A DNA stretch of 64,000 nucleotides from JAIVJM01 sp963816985 (GTDB lineage Bacteria; Acidobacteriota; Blastocatellia; Pyrinomonadales; Pyrinomonadaceae). The position numbers and the translations under genes are program-made. The notes under the pieces were generated by a model, which saw nothing but the letters and a program-made list of their open reading frames with translations, was not told the origin of the DNA and ran no database searches. The stretch lies in contig CAWFMF010000004.1 of assembly GCA_963816985.1 (NCBI GenBank), positions 372,001-436,000 of the forward strand. Reading direction: 5' to 3'. Of this stretch, positions 52,381 through 61,218 are shown piece after piece; positions within the stretch are counted from its first letter, which is position 1, and each line of letters opens with the position of its first letter.

Positions 52381-54030
52381 ATGGCTCGTCACCAAGCGAT
52401 GCGTTCACTCGCGTTGGCCCTCAGCCTGCTGGCCCCGTTCGCCGGGGCGACGCCCGCTCTGGCGCAGAAGGAGAAGAAGGGGAACGCCGATCAAGACGTG
52501 ATGTCGCGCGAGCGCAACGTCAAGACTGAGAAGACGAAAATCTTCCAGAAGTGGCTCCGCGAGGATGTCTCTTACATCATCACCGACGAGGAGCGGCGCG
52601 CCTATAACAAGCTCCGCACCGACGAGGAGCGCGAGCAGTTCATCGAAGCCTTCTGGCGGCGGCGCGACCCCGACCCGGACACCGACACCAACGAGTACCT
52701 CGAAGAGCACTACGAGCGCATCGCCTACGCCAACCAGCACTTCGCCTCCGGCATCCCCGGATGGAAGACCGACCGCGGGCGCGTCTACATCATGTACGGC
52801 CCGCCCAACGAGAAGGAGACGCACCCGACCGGCGGGCAGTACGACCGTCCCTCTTACCACGGCGGCGGCTCGACGACCACCTACCCCTTCGAAGTCTGGT
52901 TCTACCGCCACCTGCCGGGCGTCGGCTCCGGCGTCGAGATCGAGTTCGTTGACCCGACCGGCACGGGCGAATACCGCATCGCCCGCTCGCCCGACGACAA
53001 GGACGCGATGATTAACATCCCCGGCGCGGGGCTCACCTTAAACGAGCAGCTCGGCATGTCGAACAAGGCCAACCGCGTCACCAGCCGTGGGACGTTCGGC
53101 TACACCGGCCCCGGCGCGCGCGAGCAGGACAGCCCCTTCTCGCGGATGCAGCTCATCACCGACCTCCAGAGGGCGCCGCAGATCAACGCCGTCTTGGAGA
53201 ACTCGCTGGTGACGACCAGCTCCCCCGGCGTCGAAGACAGCGCCCTCGACGTTTCGGCCCGCGTGGACTTCTTCCGCGCCTCGGACGAGCGCGTGATGAC
53301 GGCGCTCACCGTCCAGACCGACAACGGCGACCTGACCTTCAAGGACGTGGGCGGCGTGCAGACCGCGCGCCTCAACATCTACGGGCGCGTGATGAGCGTT
53401 TCGGGCCGCCGCGTGACGAGCTTCGAAGACCCGGTCGTGACGACCGCGACCGTGGACGAGCTGACGAACTTGAAGGATCGCAAGTCGGCCTACCAGCGCG
53501 TGCTGCCGCTCCCGCCGGGCACGTACAAGGTTGACATGCTCGTGCGCGACATCAATTCGGGCACGCAGCAGATCAAGCAGATCGGCTTCACCGTGCCGAA
53601 GTACGACGCGACGAAGCTCTCGGCCTCGACGCTCGTCCTCGCCGTCAAGTTGCAGAGCCTCGGCGAGCAGCTCCCCGGCATGTTCACCATCGGGCCGCAC
53701 AAGGTCATCCCGAACGTCTCCGGCACCTACAAGCGCGGGCAGGACGTGGGCATCTACTTGCAGCTCTACAACGCCGGGATTGACCAGACGACGCTCCGGC
53801 CCTCGGTTGACGTGGAGTACGTCCTGACGAAGGACGGCAAGGAACTTCTCAAGCAGCCCGAAGACTGGAAGGGACTCTCGGACAGCGGCCAGCGCCTGAC
53901 GCTCGCGCGCCTCCTCCCGACCGACAAAATGGCGCCCGGCGACTACGAGATCAGCATCCGCGTCCGCGACCGCGTCTCCGGTCAGTCGCTGACACCGGCG
54001 GGCAAGTTCACCATCACCGCCGACAAGTAA
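52381..54030 (+). CDS. Exported GWxTD-domain protein
   Basis: 549 residues from ATG 52381 (MARHQAMRSLALALSLLAPF, signal peptide to ALAQ). The GWxTD domain spans ~35-190: LREDVSYIITDEERRAYNKL, FWRRRDPDPDTDTNEYLEEH and the name motif PGWKTDRGRVYIMYGPPNE. C-terminal beta-sandwich repeats follow (PLPPGTYKVDMLVRDINSGT). The domain is typical of Acidobacteriota and Bacteroidota; function unknown, envelope-located. A GGAG-containing leader precedes the start. The long upstream open frame to 52141 is leader, not coding. Confidence 0.88.
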   Translation: MARHQAMRSLALALSLLAPFAGATPALAQKEKKGNADQDVMSRERNVKTEKTKIFQKWLREDVSYIITDEERRAYNKLRTDEEREQFIEAFWRRRDPDPDTDTNEYLEEHYERIAYANQHFASGIPGWKTDRGRVYIMYGPPNEKETHPTGGQYDRPSYHGGGSTTTYPFEVWFYRHLPGVGSGVEIEFVDPTGTGEYRIARSPDDKDAMINIPGAGLTLNEQLGMSNKANRVTSRGTFGYTGPGAREQDSPFSRMQLITDLQRAPQINAVLENSLVTTSSPGVEDSALDVSARVDFFRASDERVMTALTVQTDNGDLTFKDVGGVQTARLNIYGRVMSVSGRRVTSFEDPVVTTATVDELTNLKDRKSAYQRVLPLPPGTYKVDMLVRDINSGTQQIKQIGFTVPKYDATKLSASTLVLAVKLQSLGEQLPGMFTIGPHKVIPNVSGTYKRGQDVGIYLQLYNAGIDQTTLRPSVDVEYVLTKDGKELLKQPEDWKGLSDSGQRLTLARLLPTDKMAPGDYEISIRVRDRVSGQSLTPAGKFTITADK

Positions 54031-54060
54031 GAGGCGGCAACTTTCCGAAGTCACACACAC

Positions 54061-54098
54061 GGGCGGCGCGCTTCCCTTTCGAGGGAAGCGCGCCGCCC
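54061..54098 (+). terminator. Terminator of the GWxTD gene
   Basis: A perfect 17-bp stem GGGCGGCGCGCTTCCCT / AGGGAAGCGCGCCGCCC with a TTCG tetraloop, 30 bases after the stop. Confidence 0.85.
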
Positions 54099-54243
54099 GA
54101 CTCATTTCCCCGTTTCGGTGTTATCCTGTCCCGCGCATTTCAGTCGGCGCGCGGCTTCTGCCGGAGAACTTCCATCCCGCACGCAAGGCGAGGCCACGGC
54201 GGTTTCTTTCACCCGTCCTCTCAAACTCTCAGGTGAGGTCTCA

Positions 54244-57150
54244 ATGAATCGTCCGAAAACTGTTCTGAGCCTGCTGCTGGCCGCCGTGTCGCTCGCGTTT
54301 GTGCTGAGAGGCGTCACCTTCTCCGTCGCGCAGGACGTGCGCACGCCGCAATCTTGGACGCTCGACGCGGCGCTCGCCGAGATGCGCCTCCACCCGCAGG
54401 ACGCCTACCTCCAATACGTCGTGCTCCAACTCGCGCGGCGCGAAGGACGCTTCCAGCAGATTGAGGAGGAGGTGCGGAAGCTCGTCCCGACGGAGCGCAC
54501 CGCGCGGTCCGCGCGCCGCGACAGCGTTGATCTCTTCAGCATCTTCAACGGCGCGCTCGCCGTGCAGGAGAGCCTGCAACTCGACACCATGCGCTTCGCC
54601 GTCACGGGCGACCCGCGCCCCACGCCGGAGCCCACGCCCGACGCCACCAACTACAACCTCGCGGTGCCTCCGCCCACGCCCGCGCGCGCACGACGCGGCG
54701 GCCCGACGGGAAGGCGCAACCCGCCCGCCGGAACAAGGCGCAACCTGCCCGCCGCGACGCCGCGCGGGGCCGTCAAAGAAGCTCAGAGAGCGCCGCGCCC
54801 CGACGTAGCCGTCTCAACGCTCAACGGCCCGACCGTCAAGAGCCACCCGTGGGAGCAGATGCTTGGGCGGCGCAAGGCGGAAGTCTCCGCGCTCTCCAGG
54901 AGCGTCCCCGAAGACTTCTACTTCGTCGAGTTCCGCACGCTCAACAAGCTCCTCGAAGCGTTGGACGCGGGCGACCTCTGGGGCACGCACCTCTTCAATC
55001 AAGCGCTCCACGAGGCGCGCACGCTCGACGTCGGCGAGCGGCTCAAGCGGCAGCTCGCCATCGAGACCGAGCCCGCCCTGCGCCCCTTCTACGACCTCGT
55101 CGTGGAGGAAGTCGCGGCGGTCGGGAGCGACCCTTTCGTCCGTGAGGGCAGCGACGTGACGCTCCTCTTCCGCGTCAAACAGCCGCTCGTCTTTAACCTG
55201 CGAATGAACAGCTTCCTCGACAACGCCGAGCGCGCCAACCCTTTGGCGAAGCGCTCGAACGGCGAGCACCTCGGCGTCGAATACGTCCACCTCTCGACGC
55301 CCGAACGCGACCTCCACGTCTACGCCGCCGAGCCCGAACCGGGGCTCCACGTCCGCTCCAACTCGCTCGCGGCCTTTCGCCAAGTCGTCGAAGCCGTCAA
55401 GGGTCGCGACGCTGCGGGCCGACGCGTCCGCCGCCTCGGCGAGACGCCTGAGTTCGCCTACGTCCGCACGCTCCTGCCGCGCACCGAGGCCGAAGAGGAC
55501 GGCTTCGTCTATCTCTCCGACCCCTTCATCCGCCGCCTCGTCGGCCCCGAACTGAAGCTCACCGAGCGACGGCGGATGCTCTGCTACAACCACCTGCGGA
55601 TGGTCGGCCACGCCGCGCTGCTCTACCGCACCGAGCGCGGTCGCTGGCCCGCCTCGCTCGCCGAGCTGCAAAGCGCCGACGCCGCGCCCGGACTCTTCGG
55701 CGCGGGCGCGCTCTCCTGCCCCGAAGGCGGCCAGTACGCGCTCTCCGAAGACGGCACGACCGGCGTCTGCACGCGCCACGGCCACGCCCTGCGACTGACG
55801 CCGAACTTAGAGATTCCCGTGAAGCGTGTGAGCGCCGAAGAGGCCGACGAGTACCGCGCCTTCGTCACGGAATACAACAGCTACTGGCGCACCTTCTTCG
55901 ACCCCATCGCCGTGCGCCTTAAAATCACGCCGCAGCAGTACCGCGCCGAGACCGTCATCCTGCCGCTGATTGACAACTCGATTTACACGTCGCTCGCGGC
56001 GAGTCTCGGCGGCGAGCCCGAACCGCTCGACGCGCGCCCCGTCCCGCGCCGCAACATCTTCAGCGTCAACCTCCGCTTCAACAAAGAGAAGCTCCTGAAG
56101 TCCGTCGCCGGAGAGCTGCGCGAGTTTGACCAAGAGTTCTCCCGCGACATGGGCATCCCGCGCGGCACGGCGACGAGCGTTGACGGGACGGAGCTTTTGA
56201 CGAAAGGCATCGGCAACCAACTCGGCTTCCACGTCTACGACGCGCGGCCCGCCTTCGACCTCAACATGCCGGGCCTTGCCGGTCTCTTCATCACCGACGG
56301 CGCGGGCGTCTCGGCCTCCTCGGTCGGCAGCTTCGAGATGCTCGCCTTGATGGGCGTGGCCTCCATCAACTCGCCCGTCTACATCTCCATCCCCGTGCGC
56401 GACGCGCAGGTCGTTGACCGCTTCCTCGAACAGACGGACACGGCTTGGGCCGCCTTCACGCGCCGGGAGAGGCGCGGGCGACTCCGGCTCGACCTTGAGC
56501 AAGACTTCTTCAAGTTCAATCTCAGCACGGGCGAGACGGCGCGCGGCTTCGGCCTCCGCTTCGGCCCCGCCAAGCTCCGCTTCTTCTGGGCGCGCATCGG
56601 CGACGGTCTCTACATCGCCAGCAAGCCCTTCATCCTCGAAGACCTCGCGGCCCTGCACCGCGCGGGCACAACCGCGAATCCGAACGCCGCCAACGCCGCG
56701 CCGGGCCACGCGCTGGCCCGCGTCCGCGCCGACAGATGGAACGAAGTGCTCGAAGACTACCGACTAAGCTGGGCCGAGAACGAGCGCGAAGCCTGTCTCA
56801 ACAACCTCGGCCCGCTCTCGAACGTGAGTCGCGCCCTCGCCGCGCGCATGACCGGCGGCGGAGACCCCGCGCCTTCGGGCGAGGCGCGCAACCGCGCCGT
56901 CCTCGAACTGGCCGCGCGTCTCCACGCCGCACACTACTTCTGCCCCGAAGGCGGCGCATACGAAGTCGCGCCCGACGGCCTCTCGGTCTCCTGCGCCGTC
57001 CACGGCGGCGCGCTCAACCCACGGCAGACGACCGCGCCCTCCGACCGCAGCGCCGCCGGTCGCACCATGCGCACGCTCTCAGGCGTCACCGCCACGCTCA
57101 CCTTCATGGAGGAAGGACTCCACGCCGTCGTGACGGTAGACCGGAAGTAA
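54244..57150 (+). CDS. Large exported protein of unknown function
   Basis: 968 residues from ATG 54244 (Shine-Dalgarno GAGG). Signal peptide MNRPKTVLSLLLAAVSLAFV. An Arg/Pro-rich linker spans ~125-185. The rest is mixed alpha/beta with no catalytic motif I recognise. Two copies of a Cys/His motif stand out: SCPEGGQYALSEDGTTGVCT (near 490) and FCPEGGAYEVAPDGLSVSCA (near 898), each followed by HG. The pattern C-P-x-G-G ... C-x-x-H-G also closes many pseudopilin-like proteins, where it may bind a metal. Downstream of the GWxTD gene; possibly co-functional in the envelope. Confidence 0.75.
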   Translation: MNRPKTVLSLLLAAVSLAFVLRGVTFSVAQDVRTPQSWTLDAALAEMRLHPQDAYLQYVVLQLARREGRFQQIEEEVRKLVPTERTARSARRDSVDLFSIFNGALAVQESLQLDTMRFAVTGDPRPTPEPTPDATNYNLAVPPPTPARARRGGPTGRRNPPAGTRRNLPAATPRGAVKEAQRAPRPDVAVSTLNGPTVKSHPWEQMLGRRKAEVSALSRSVPEDFYFVEFRTLNKLLEALDAGDLWGTHLFNQALHEARTLDVGERLKRQLAIETEPALRPFYDLVVEEVAAVGSDPFVREGSDVTLLFRVKQPLVFNLRMNSFLDNAERANPLAKRSNGEHLGVEYVHLSTPERDLHVYAAEPEPGLHVRSNSLAAFRQVVEAVKGRDAAGRRVRRLGETPEFAYVRTLLPRTEAEEDGFVYLSDPFIRRLVGPELKLTERRRMLCYNHLRMVGHAALLYRTERGRWPASLAELQSADAAPGLFGAGALSCPEGGQYALSEDGTTGVCTRHGHALRLTPNLEIPVKRVSAEEADEYRAFVTEYNSYWRTFFDPIAVRLKITPQQYRAETVILPLIDNSIYTSLAASLGGEPEPLDARPVPRRNIFSVNLRFNKEKLLKSVAGELREFDQEFSRDMGIPRGTATSVDGTELLTKGIGNQLGFHVYDARPAFDLNMPGLAGLFITDGAGVSASSVGSFEMLALMGVASINSPVYISIPVRDAQVVDRFLEQTDTAWAAFTRRERRGRLRLDLEQDFFKFNLSTGETARGFGLRFGPAKLRFFWARIGDGLYIASKPFILEDLAALHRAGTTANPNAANAAPGHALARVRADRWNEVLEDYRLSWAENEREACLNNLGPLSNVSRALAARMTGGGDPAPSGEARNRAVLELAARLHAAHYFCPEGGAYEVAPDGLSVSCAVHGGALNPRQTTAPSDRSAAGRTMRTLSGVTATLTFMEEGLHAVVTVDRK

Positions 57151-57254
57151 GAACGTTCGACGAAAGATAAAGGAGCGCCCCGGCGCTCTCGCGCCGTGAG
57201 CTGACCCGCGATAGAATGTTGGCCCGAAACTTTTATCCAACAAGGAGAGCACTG

Positions 57255-57491
57255 ATGGGAACCGACAAGGAAACAGAGAAGGAAGTCGAGAAGTCTTACT
57301 CGGCCCACGATACGGTCGCCAAACTCCGCCGCCTCGCCGACGCCCTCGAACAGGAGAAGACCTTCGAGATACAGATTGCCGGCGAGCGCATCTACGTCCC
57401 GCCCTACGCCTCGGTCGAGTTCGAGTACGCCCGCGACGGCGAAGAGGAGGAAGTCGAAATCGAACTCAAATGGAAGCGCCGCTCAAGCTGA
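57255..57491 (+). CDS. Amphi-Trp domain protein
   Basis: 78 residues from ATG 57255, preceded by AAGGAG. The body LRRLADALEQEKTFEIQIAG and ERIYVPPYASVEFEYARDGE, ending EEVEIELKWKR, matches the amphi-Trp domain (a small domain with a C-terminal amphipathic strand carrying Trp). Function unknown. Acidic and cytoplasmic. Confidence 0.85.
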   Translation: MGTDKETEKEVEKSYSAHDTVAKLRRLADALEQEKTFEIQIAGERIYVPPYASVEFEYARDGEEEEVEIELKWKRRSS

Positions 57492-57547
57492 CGGCGCGGC
57501 CTTGACCACGCTCAGAACGCGGACGTAACCTCAGGCTATGAAGCGCG

Positions 57548-57781
57548 ATGCACTTTGAGGTCATCGGCGAAATCACGGACGTAGAGACCATCGCGGTCGG
57601 CAACTCCATTCGTGAACTCGCGCGGCTGCGGAAACAGTTTGGCGTCGGACGATGGCGAAAGCTTAAAGGCGTCGCCACCGTCCGACTCGCAAGCGGCAGG
57701 ACGCAAAGGGTCGAGCTTCACTGGTATGAGGCTCACGGGATAGGCAAAAGGAAGGTCAAAATCAAACGCTATTTGGACTGA
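57548..57781 (+). CDS. Small conserved basic protein, first of a gene pair
   Basis: 77 residues: MHFEVIGEITDVETIAVGNS, then IRELARLRKQFGVGRWRKLK and RVELHWYEAHGIGKRKVKIK. Beta-rich with a basic centre, and a pattern (GEITD.ETIA ... LHWYEAHG.G) I recall in many small hypothetical proteins. It is 5 bp from the next gene, so the two form an operon that may be a toxin-antitoxin-like unit, though neither has a recognised toxin motif. Confidence 0.7.
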   Translation: MHFEVIGEITDVETIAVGNSIRELARLRKQFGVGRWRKLKGVATVRLASGRTQRVELHWYEAHGIGKRKVKIKRYLD

Positions 57782-57786
57782 ACGTC

Positions 57787-58017
57787 ATGAAGCGCAGAAA
57801 AGCAGAGCCGCGATTTGTTCTCTGTCTCCGCAATGAAGATTGTGAGGATTTGGAGCCTCGTAAAGTCTATCAAGTCCTTCCCGACGAGGCTGCGGCTGAA
57901 GACAGTTACATCAGGGTGATAGACGAATCGGGCGAAGATTATCTTTACCCGCGCGATTACTTCGTGCCCATTGAATTGCCTCTCGCCGCCGAAAAGGCTC
58001 TCCTGTCCGCCGCTTGA
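57787..58017 (+). CDS. Small conserved protein, second of a gene pair
   Basis: 76 residues: a basic start, then RFVLCLRNEDCEDLEPRKVY, QVLPDEAAAEDSYIRVIDES and GEDYLYPRDYFVPIELP. A small SH3-like beta-barrel is plausible (KVYQVLPD ... IRVIDESGEDYLYP). Similar proteins are often annotated hypothetical and found downstream of genes like the preceding one. No catalytic residues evident. Confidence 0.7.
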   Translation: MKRRKAEPRFVLCLRNEDCEDLEPRKVYQVLPDEAAAEDSYIRVIDESGEDYLYPRDYFVPIELPLAAEKALLSAA

Positions 58018-58053
58018 TTGTTTGAGCGCACCAACCCCACAGCGCCTGCCGCA

Positions 58054-58803
58054 CTAAAAATCGAAACTTCCCTGCTCGCCCGCGTCGTCGCTCGGAGACT
58101 CGCCGGAGTCTTCCGAGGTCGGGGCGCGCTCGCCGCGTCGGAGGGCGTTGACGAGGAGGTGCGCGCGGCGTGTGGGTTCGGGCTGGCGGTAGCCGCCGTC
58201 CGAGCGGAGCGTCAGCTCGACCGCGCCGTCAATGTCTATGAGGTGGCCGGGCGAAACGTAGATGGGCTGGACGCGGGTCTTCGTGCGGAGCGCCGCGCCC
58301 ACCGTCTCGCCTTTGTCCACGAGCGGCGCGCGGCTGCCGCGCTCTTCGCCGAGGTCTTCGAACTTGCCGACGAGCACGGACTTCGCGCAGCCGAGCGTGG
58401 GCCGGTTAATGAGGAGGCCGACGTGCGAGGCGATGCCGACGCGGCGCGGGTGCGCGATGCCCTGCCCGTCGAACATCACGGCGTCGGGCTCGGTCTTGAG
58501 ACGCGCCCACGCTTCGAGCACGGGCGGCGTCTCGCGGAAGGAGAGGAGGCCCGGCACGTATGGGAACTTCGTCTCGCTCACGACGCCGACCTCTTCGACG
58601 ACTTCGAGCGTCGGCAGGCGCAGGACGACGATCCCGGCGTAGAGGACGGGCGAGAACTTGTCGAAGCTGATGTCCGCGCCCGCTATCGTCTCGATCTCGC
58701 GCGCCAAAGGCTCGACGCGGACGCGCTCGCGCAGAGACTTCTGCAACGCCACGGCCTCGCGCGGCGTCAGCGACCATTCGTGCAGTTGTTCAAAGTGCGC
58801 CAT
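58054..58803 (-). CDS. nfi: Endonuclease V (deoxyinosine-specific)
   Basis: 249 residues. Cuts the second phosphodiester 3' to deoxyinosine. Family blocks: GADISFDKFSPVLYAGIVVL (first catalytic Asp), KFPYVPGLLSFRETPPVLE (the YxPGxLxFRE motif with Glu), VMFDGQGIAHPRRVGIASH (DGxG..HPR, Asp) and CAKSVLVGKFEDL. The C-terminal ~25 residues are a low-complexity acidic extension. It converges with the 57787-58017 gene; start ATG 58803 is standard. Confidence 0.95.
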   Translation of the reverse strand: MAHFEQLHEWSLTPREAVALQKSLRERVRVEPLAREIETIAGADISFDKFSPVLYAGIVVLRLPTLEVVEEVGVVSETKFPYVPGLLSFRETPPVLEAWARLKTEPDAVMFDGQGIAHPRRVGIASHVGLLINRPTLGCAKSVLVGKFEDLGEERGSRAPLVDKGETVGAALRTKTRVQPIYVSPGHLIDIDGAVELTLRSDGGYRQPEPTRRAHLLVNALRRGERAPTSEDSGESPSDDAGEQGSFDF

Positions 58804-58857
58804 GAAGAAATCCCCCTCTGCCCGTCTCGCTCACAAATTATCCGGCGTCGAATATTC

Positions 58858-58931
58858 CTGTAGGGGCAGGGCTTGTCCTCGGCCCGTGTCTTTCGCAACC
58901 GAGAGGGCAGGGACAAGCCCTGCCCCTACAG
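58858..58931. repeat. Long hairpin upstream of nfi (repeat family F)
   Basis: Left CTGTAGGGGCAGGGCTTGTC and right GACAAGCCCTGCCCCTACAG, near-perfect arms with a divergent loop (58881-58904). It lies about 55 bp upstream of the nfi start and downstream of nadB on the same strand. Confidence 0.75.
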
Positions 58932-58984
58932 TCATCTCTTGATAGCCGACGTGAAATAACCGTCGTCCGGTCGCGCGTAAGCCC

Positions 58985-59275
58985 GTGCCGATGCCGTGTA
59001 GGTGCGTTCCGATGTCATACTGACATATTCCGATTCCATTTCGGTACAGTCTGACGCCGCGTAGGCGCGTTCCAACGCCGCGTAAGACCAGAAAGTTACG
59101 CGTAGGAGCATTCCAACGCCGCGTAGGACGAGAAAGTTACGCGTAGGTTCGTTCCAACGCCGCGTAGGCGTGTTCCGGTGACAAGTAATGTCATTCCGGT
59201 GAGGCGTAGGACGAGAAAGTTGCGCGTAGGCGTATTCCGGCGTGACGTAGAAGCATTCCGGCGTCGCGTAGGCTG
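58985..59275. repeat. 21-bp (and 20-bp) degenerate repeat array, about 14 units
   Basis: Units such as GTTCCAACGCCGCGTAGGCG, ATTCCGGTGAGGCGTAGGAC and AGAAAGTTACGCGTAGGAG alternate with 20-21-bp period between the nadB stop and hairpin 58858-58931. The AGAAAGTTACGC unit type resembles the complement of the first array's unit (AGAAGGTTTCGC). A 120-residue minus-strand frame through it is repeat translation, not a gene. Confidence 0.75.
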
Positions 59276-59290
59276 AGACCGGGGACGTTT

Positions 59291-60911
59291 TCACGCCTCC
59301 AACCCGACCGAAGATAAGTCCGACGAGAAATCAATCGTCTCGCTCGAAGTAATGCCCGCGTCCTTCTGAATGATTGAGTGGACGCGCCAGCGTTCGTCGT
59401 CGCGTTGTGGGAAGTCAACGCGGTGATGACCGCCGCGCGACTCTTCGCGCCAGAAGGCGGCGCGGGCGACGAGCTGTGCGACCGAGAGGAAGTTGCGCGC
59501 GGCGGGCCTGAGCGGGGCGCGCGCGATCTGCTCGAACTCGTTGAGGGCACGCGTCAGAGAGTGGCGCGAGCGCAGGATGCCGACGCGCTCCCACATCAGT
59601 CGCCGGACGCGCTTGCGCACCGCCAGCATCGCCGCGCTCAAGCGAACCGAGTCTTCGCCCACCGCCTCGTCCGCTTCTTGCTCAAGCCGCCGCTTCAGAG
59701 TTCGTGTCCTTCTCGCCCGACCAGTCCGCAGCCGCCGCGAGTCCGGCGCGCGCGCCGAAGACGAGCCCTTCGAGCAGAGAGTTCGAGGCCAAGCGGTTCG
59801 CGCCGTGGACGCCCGTGCAGGCCACTTCGCCCGCCGCGTAGAGGCCGGGGAGCGTCGCGCGCCCGTCGAGGTCTGTGCGGACGCCGCCCATGATGTAGTG
59901 CGCGGCGGGGCTCACGGGGATGGGCTCGACGGCGAGGTCGAGGCCGTATTGCAAGCAGGTGCGGTAGATTTTCGGGAAGCGTCGGCGGAGGTGTCGCGCG
60001 TCGAAGGCGGTCATGTCGAGGAAGACCGAGCGGGTCGCGGTGCGCTCCATCTCGGCGACGATGGCGCGGCTCACGATATCGCGCGGCGCGAGTTCCGCGC
60101 GCTCGTGATAGCGCGGCATGAAGCGTTTGCCCGCCTCGTTGCGGAGCACGCCGCCCTCTCCGCGCAGAGCCTCGGAGAGCAGGAAGCGCGGCGCGCCTTC
60201 GACGTTCAGGGCCGTCGGGTGGAACTGCACGAACTCCATGTCGGCCAGCTCCGCGCCCGCCCGGTAAGCCATCGCCATCCCGTCGCCCGTCGCCACCTCC
60301 GGGTTCGTCGTGTGCTGGAAGAGCTGTCCCGCGCCGCCCGACGCGAGCACGACGGCCCGCGCCCGCAGAGTCCGCGCCGCGCGCACGAGCGGGTCGAGGT
60401 AGCGCACACCCCTCACTCTCCCGTCTTCGACGACTAAAGACTGCGTGGCGGCGTGCGCGAGGAAAGAGATGTTGCGCTCGCGTCCGGCGCGCGCGAGTAG
60501 GGCTCTCACAATCTCGTGGCCGGTGGCGTCGCCGTGCGCGTGGAGGATGCGCGGGCGCGAGTGCGCGGCCTCGCGCGTGAAGAGGAGGCGTCCGCCCTCT
60601 CGGTCGAACTCCGTGCCCCACTCGATAAGCTCCTCGATGTAGCGCCGCCCGTCGGCGACCAGCACCGAGACGGCGCGCTCGTCGCAGAGCCCCGCCCCGG
60701 CGGCGGCGGTATCCTCCTCGTGCAAAGAAGCCTCGTCGTCCTCCGAGAGCGCGACGGCGACGCCGCCCTGCGCGTACTCGGTGTTCGACTCTTCGCGCCG
60801 CTCCTTCGTCAGGACGGTGACGCGCGCCCCGGCCCGCGCCAGCTCGACCGCCGCGCGCAGACCCGCGATGCCGCTGCCGACGACGATGAAATCAGTTTCC
60901 AAGCTCATCAC
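59291..60911 (-). CDS. nadB: L-aspartate oxidase, interrupted by a one-base frameshift
   Basis: First step of de novo NAD synthesis. FAD-binding DFIVVGSGIAGLRAAVELAR, SNTEYAQGGVAVALSEDD, catalytic region EFVQFHPTALNVEG and HYIMGGVRTDLDGRATLPGL all read cleanly to the FAD C-terminal block GVHGANRLASNSLLEGLVFG. The frame stops at 59682 after NSEAAA, while the neighbouring frame continues EQEADEAVGEDSVRLSAAML to a normal helical C-terminus (RRLMWERVGILRSRHSLTRA). One extra T/A near 59689 explains it. Start ATG 60911 or 60908. Confidence 0.9.
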
Positions 60912-60912
60912 A

Positions 60913-60991
60913 AGAAAGTCAGAAGTCAGAACGCTGAACGATGAACTGAAGACAAATGCTTTTTATTCATCGTTCAGCGTTCTGACTTCTG
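60913..60991. repeat. Long hairpin upstream of nadB (repeat family B)
   Basis: Arms AGAAAGTCAGAAGTCAGAAC.. (60913-60945) and ..GTTCTGACTTCTG (60966-60991). Same family as 5554-5645. It lies directly before the nadB start in a divergent region. 60992-61218 shows no gene beyond a G8/C run near 61042. Confidence 0.7.
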
Positions 60992-61218
60992 CGTTTGTCT
61001 TCCGTCCGGTTGAATTTTCTCCCCCGGATTCTAACAACCGTTGGGGGGGCGGGCAACGTTGCGCGCCCGTGGCGTCGCGCGTTAAAATGCCGGGCAGTTC
61101 ATACCGTTCCCCGGACAATTAAAAAACGCGGATCAGCACGGCGCTGGTGCCGACGCGGCCCGCCCCGTCAACACACGTCGTCGCTTTCACGCCCGAATAA
61201 CGGAGGGAGACACCAAAC

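Noticed and set aside
58985..59275. CRISPR array or repeat-containing gene on the minus strand
   Set aside because: Period is 20-21 bp without unique spacers; the 120-residue frame has no ribosome site and mirrors the repeat.
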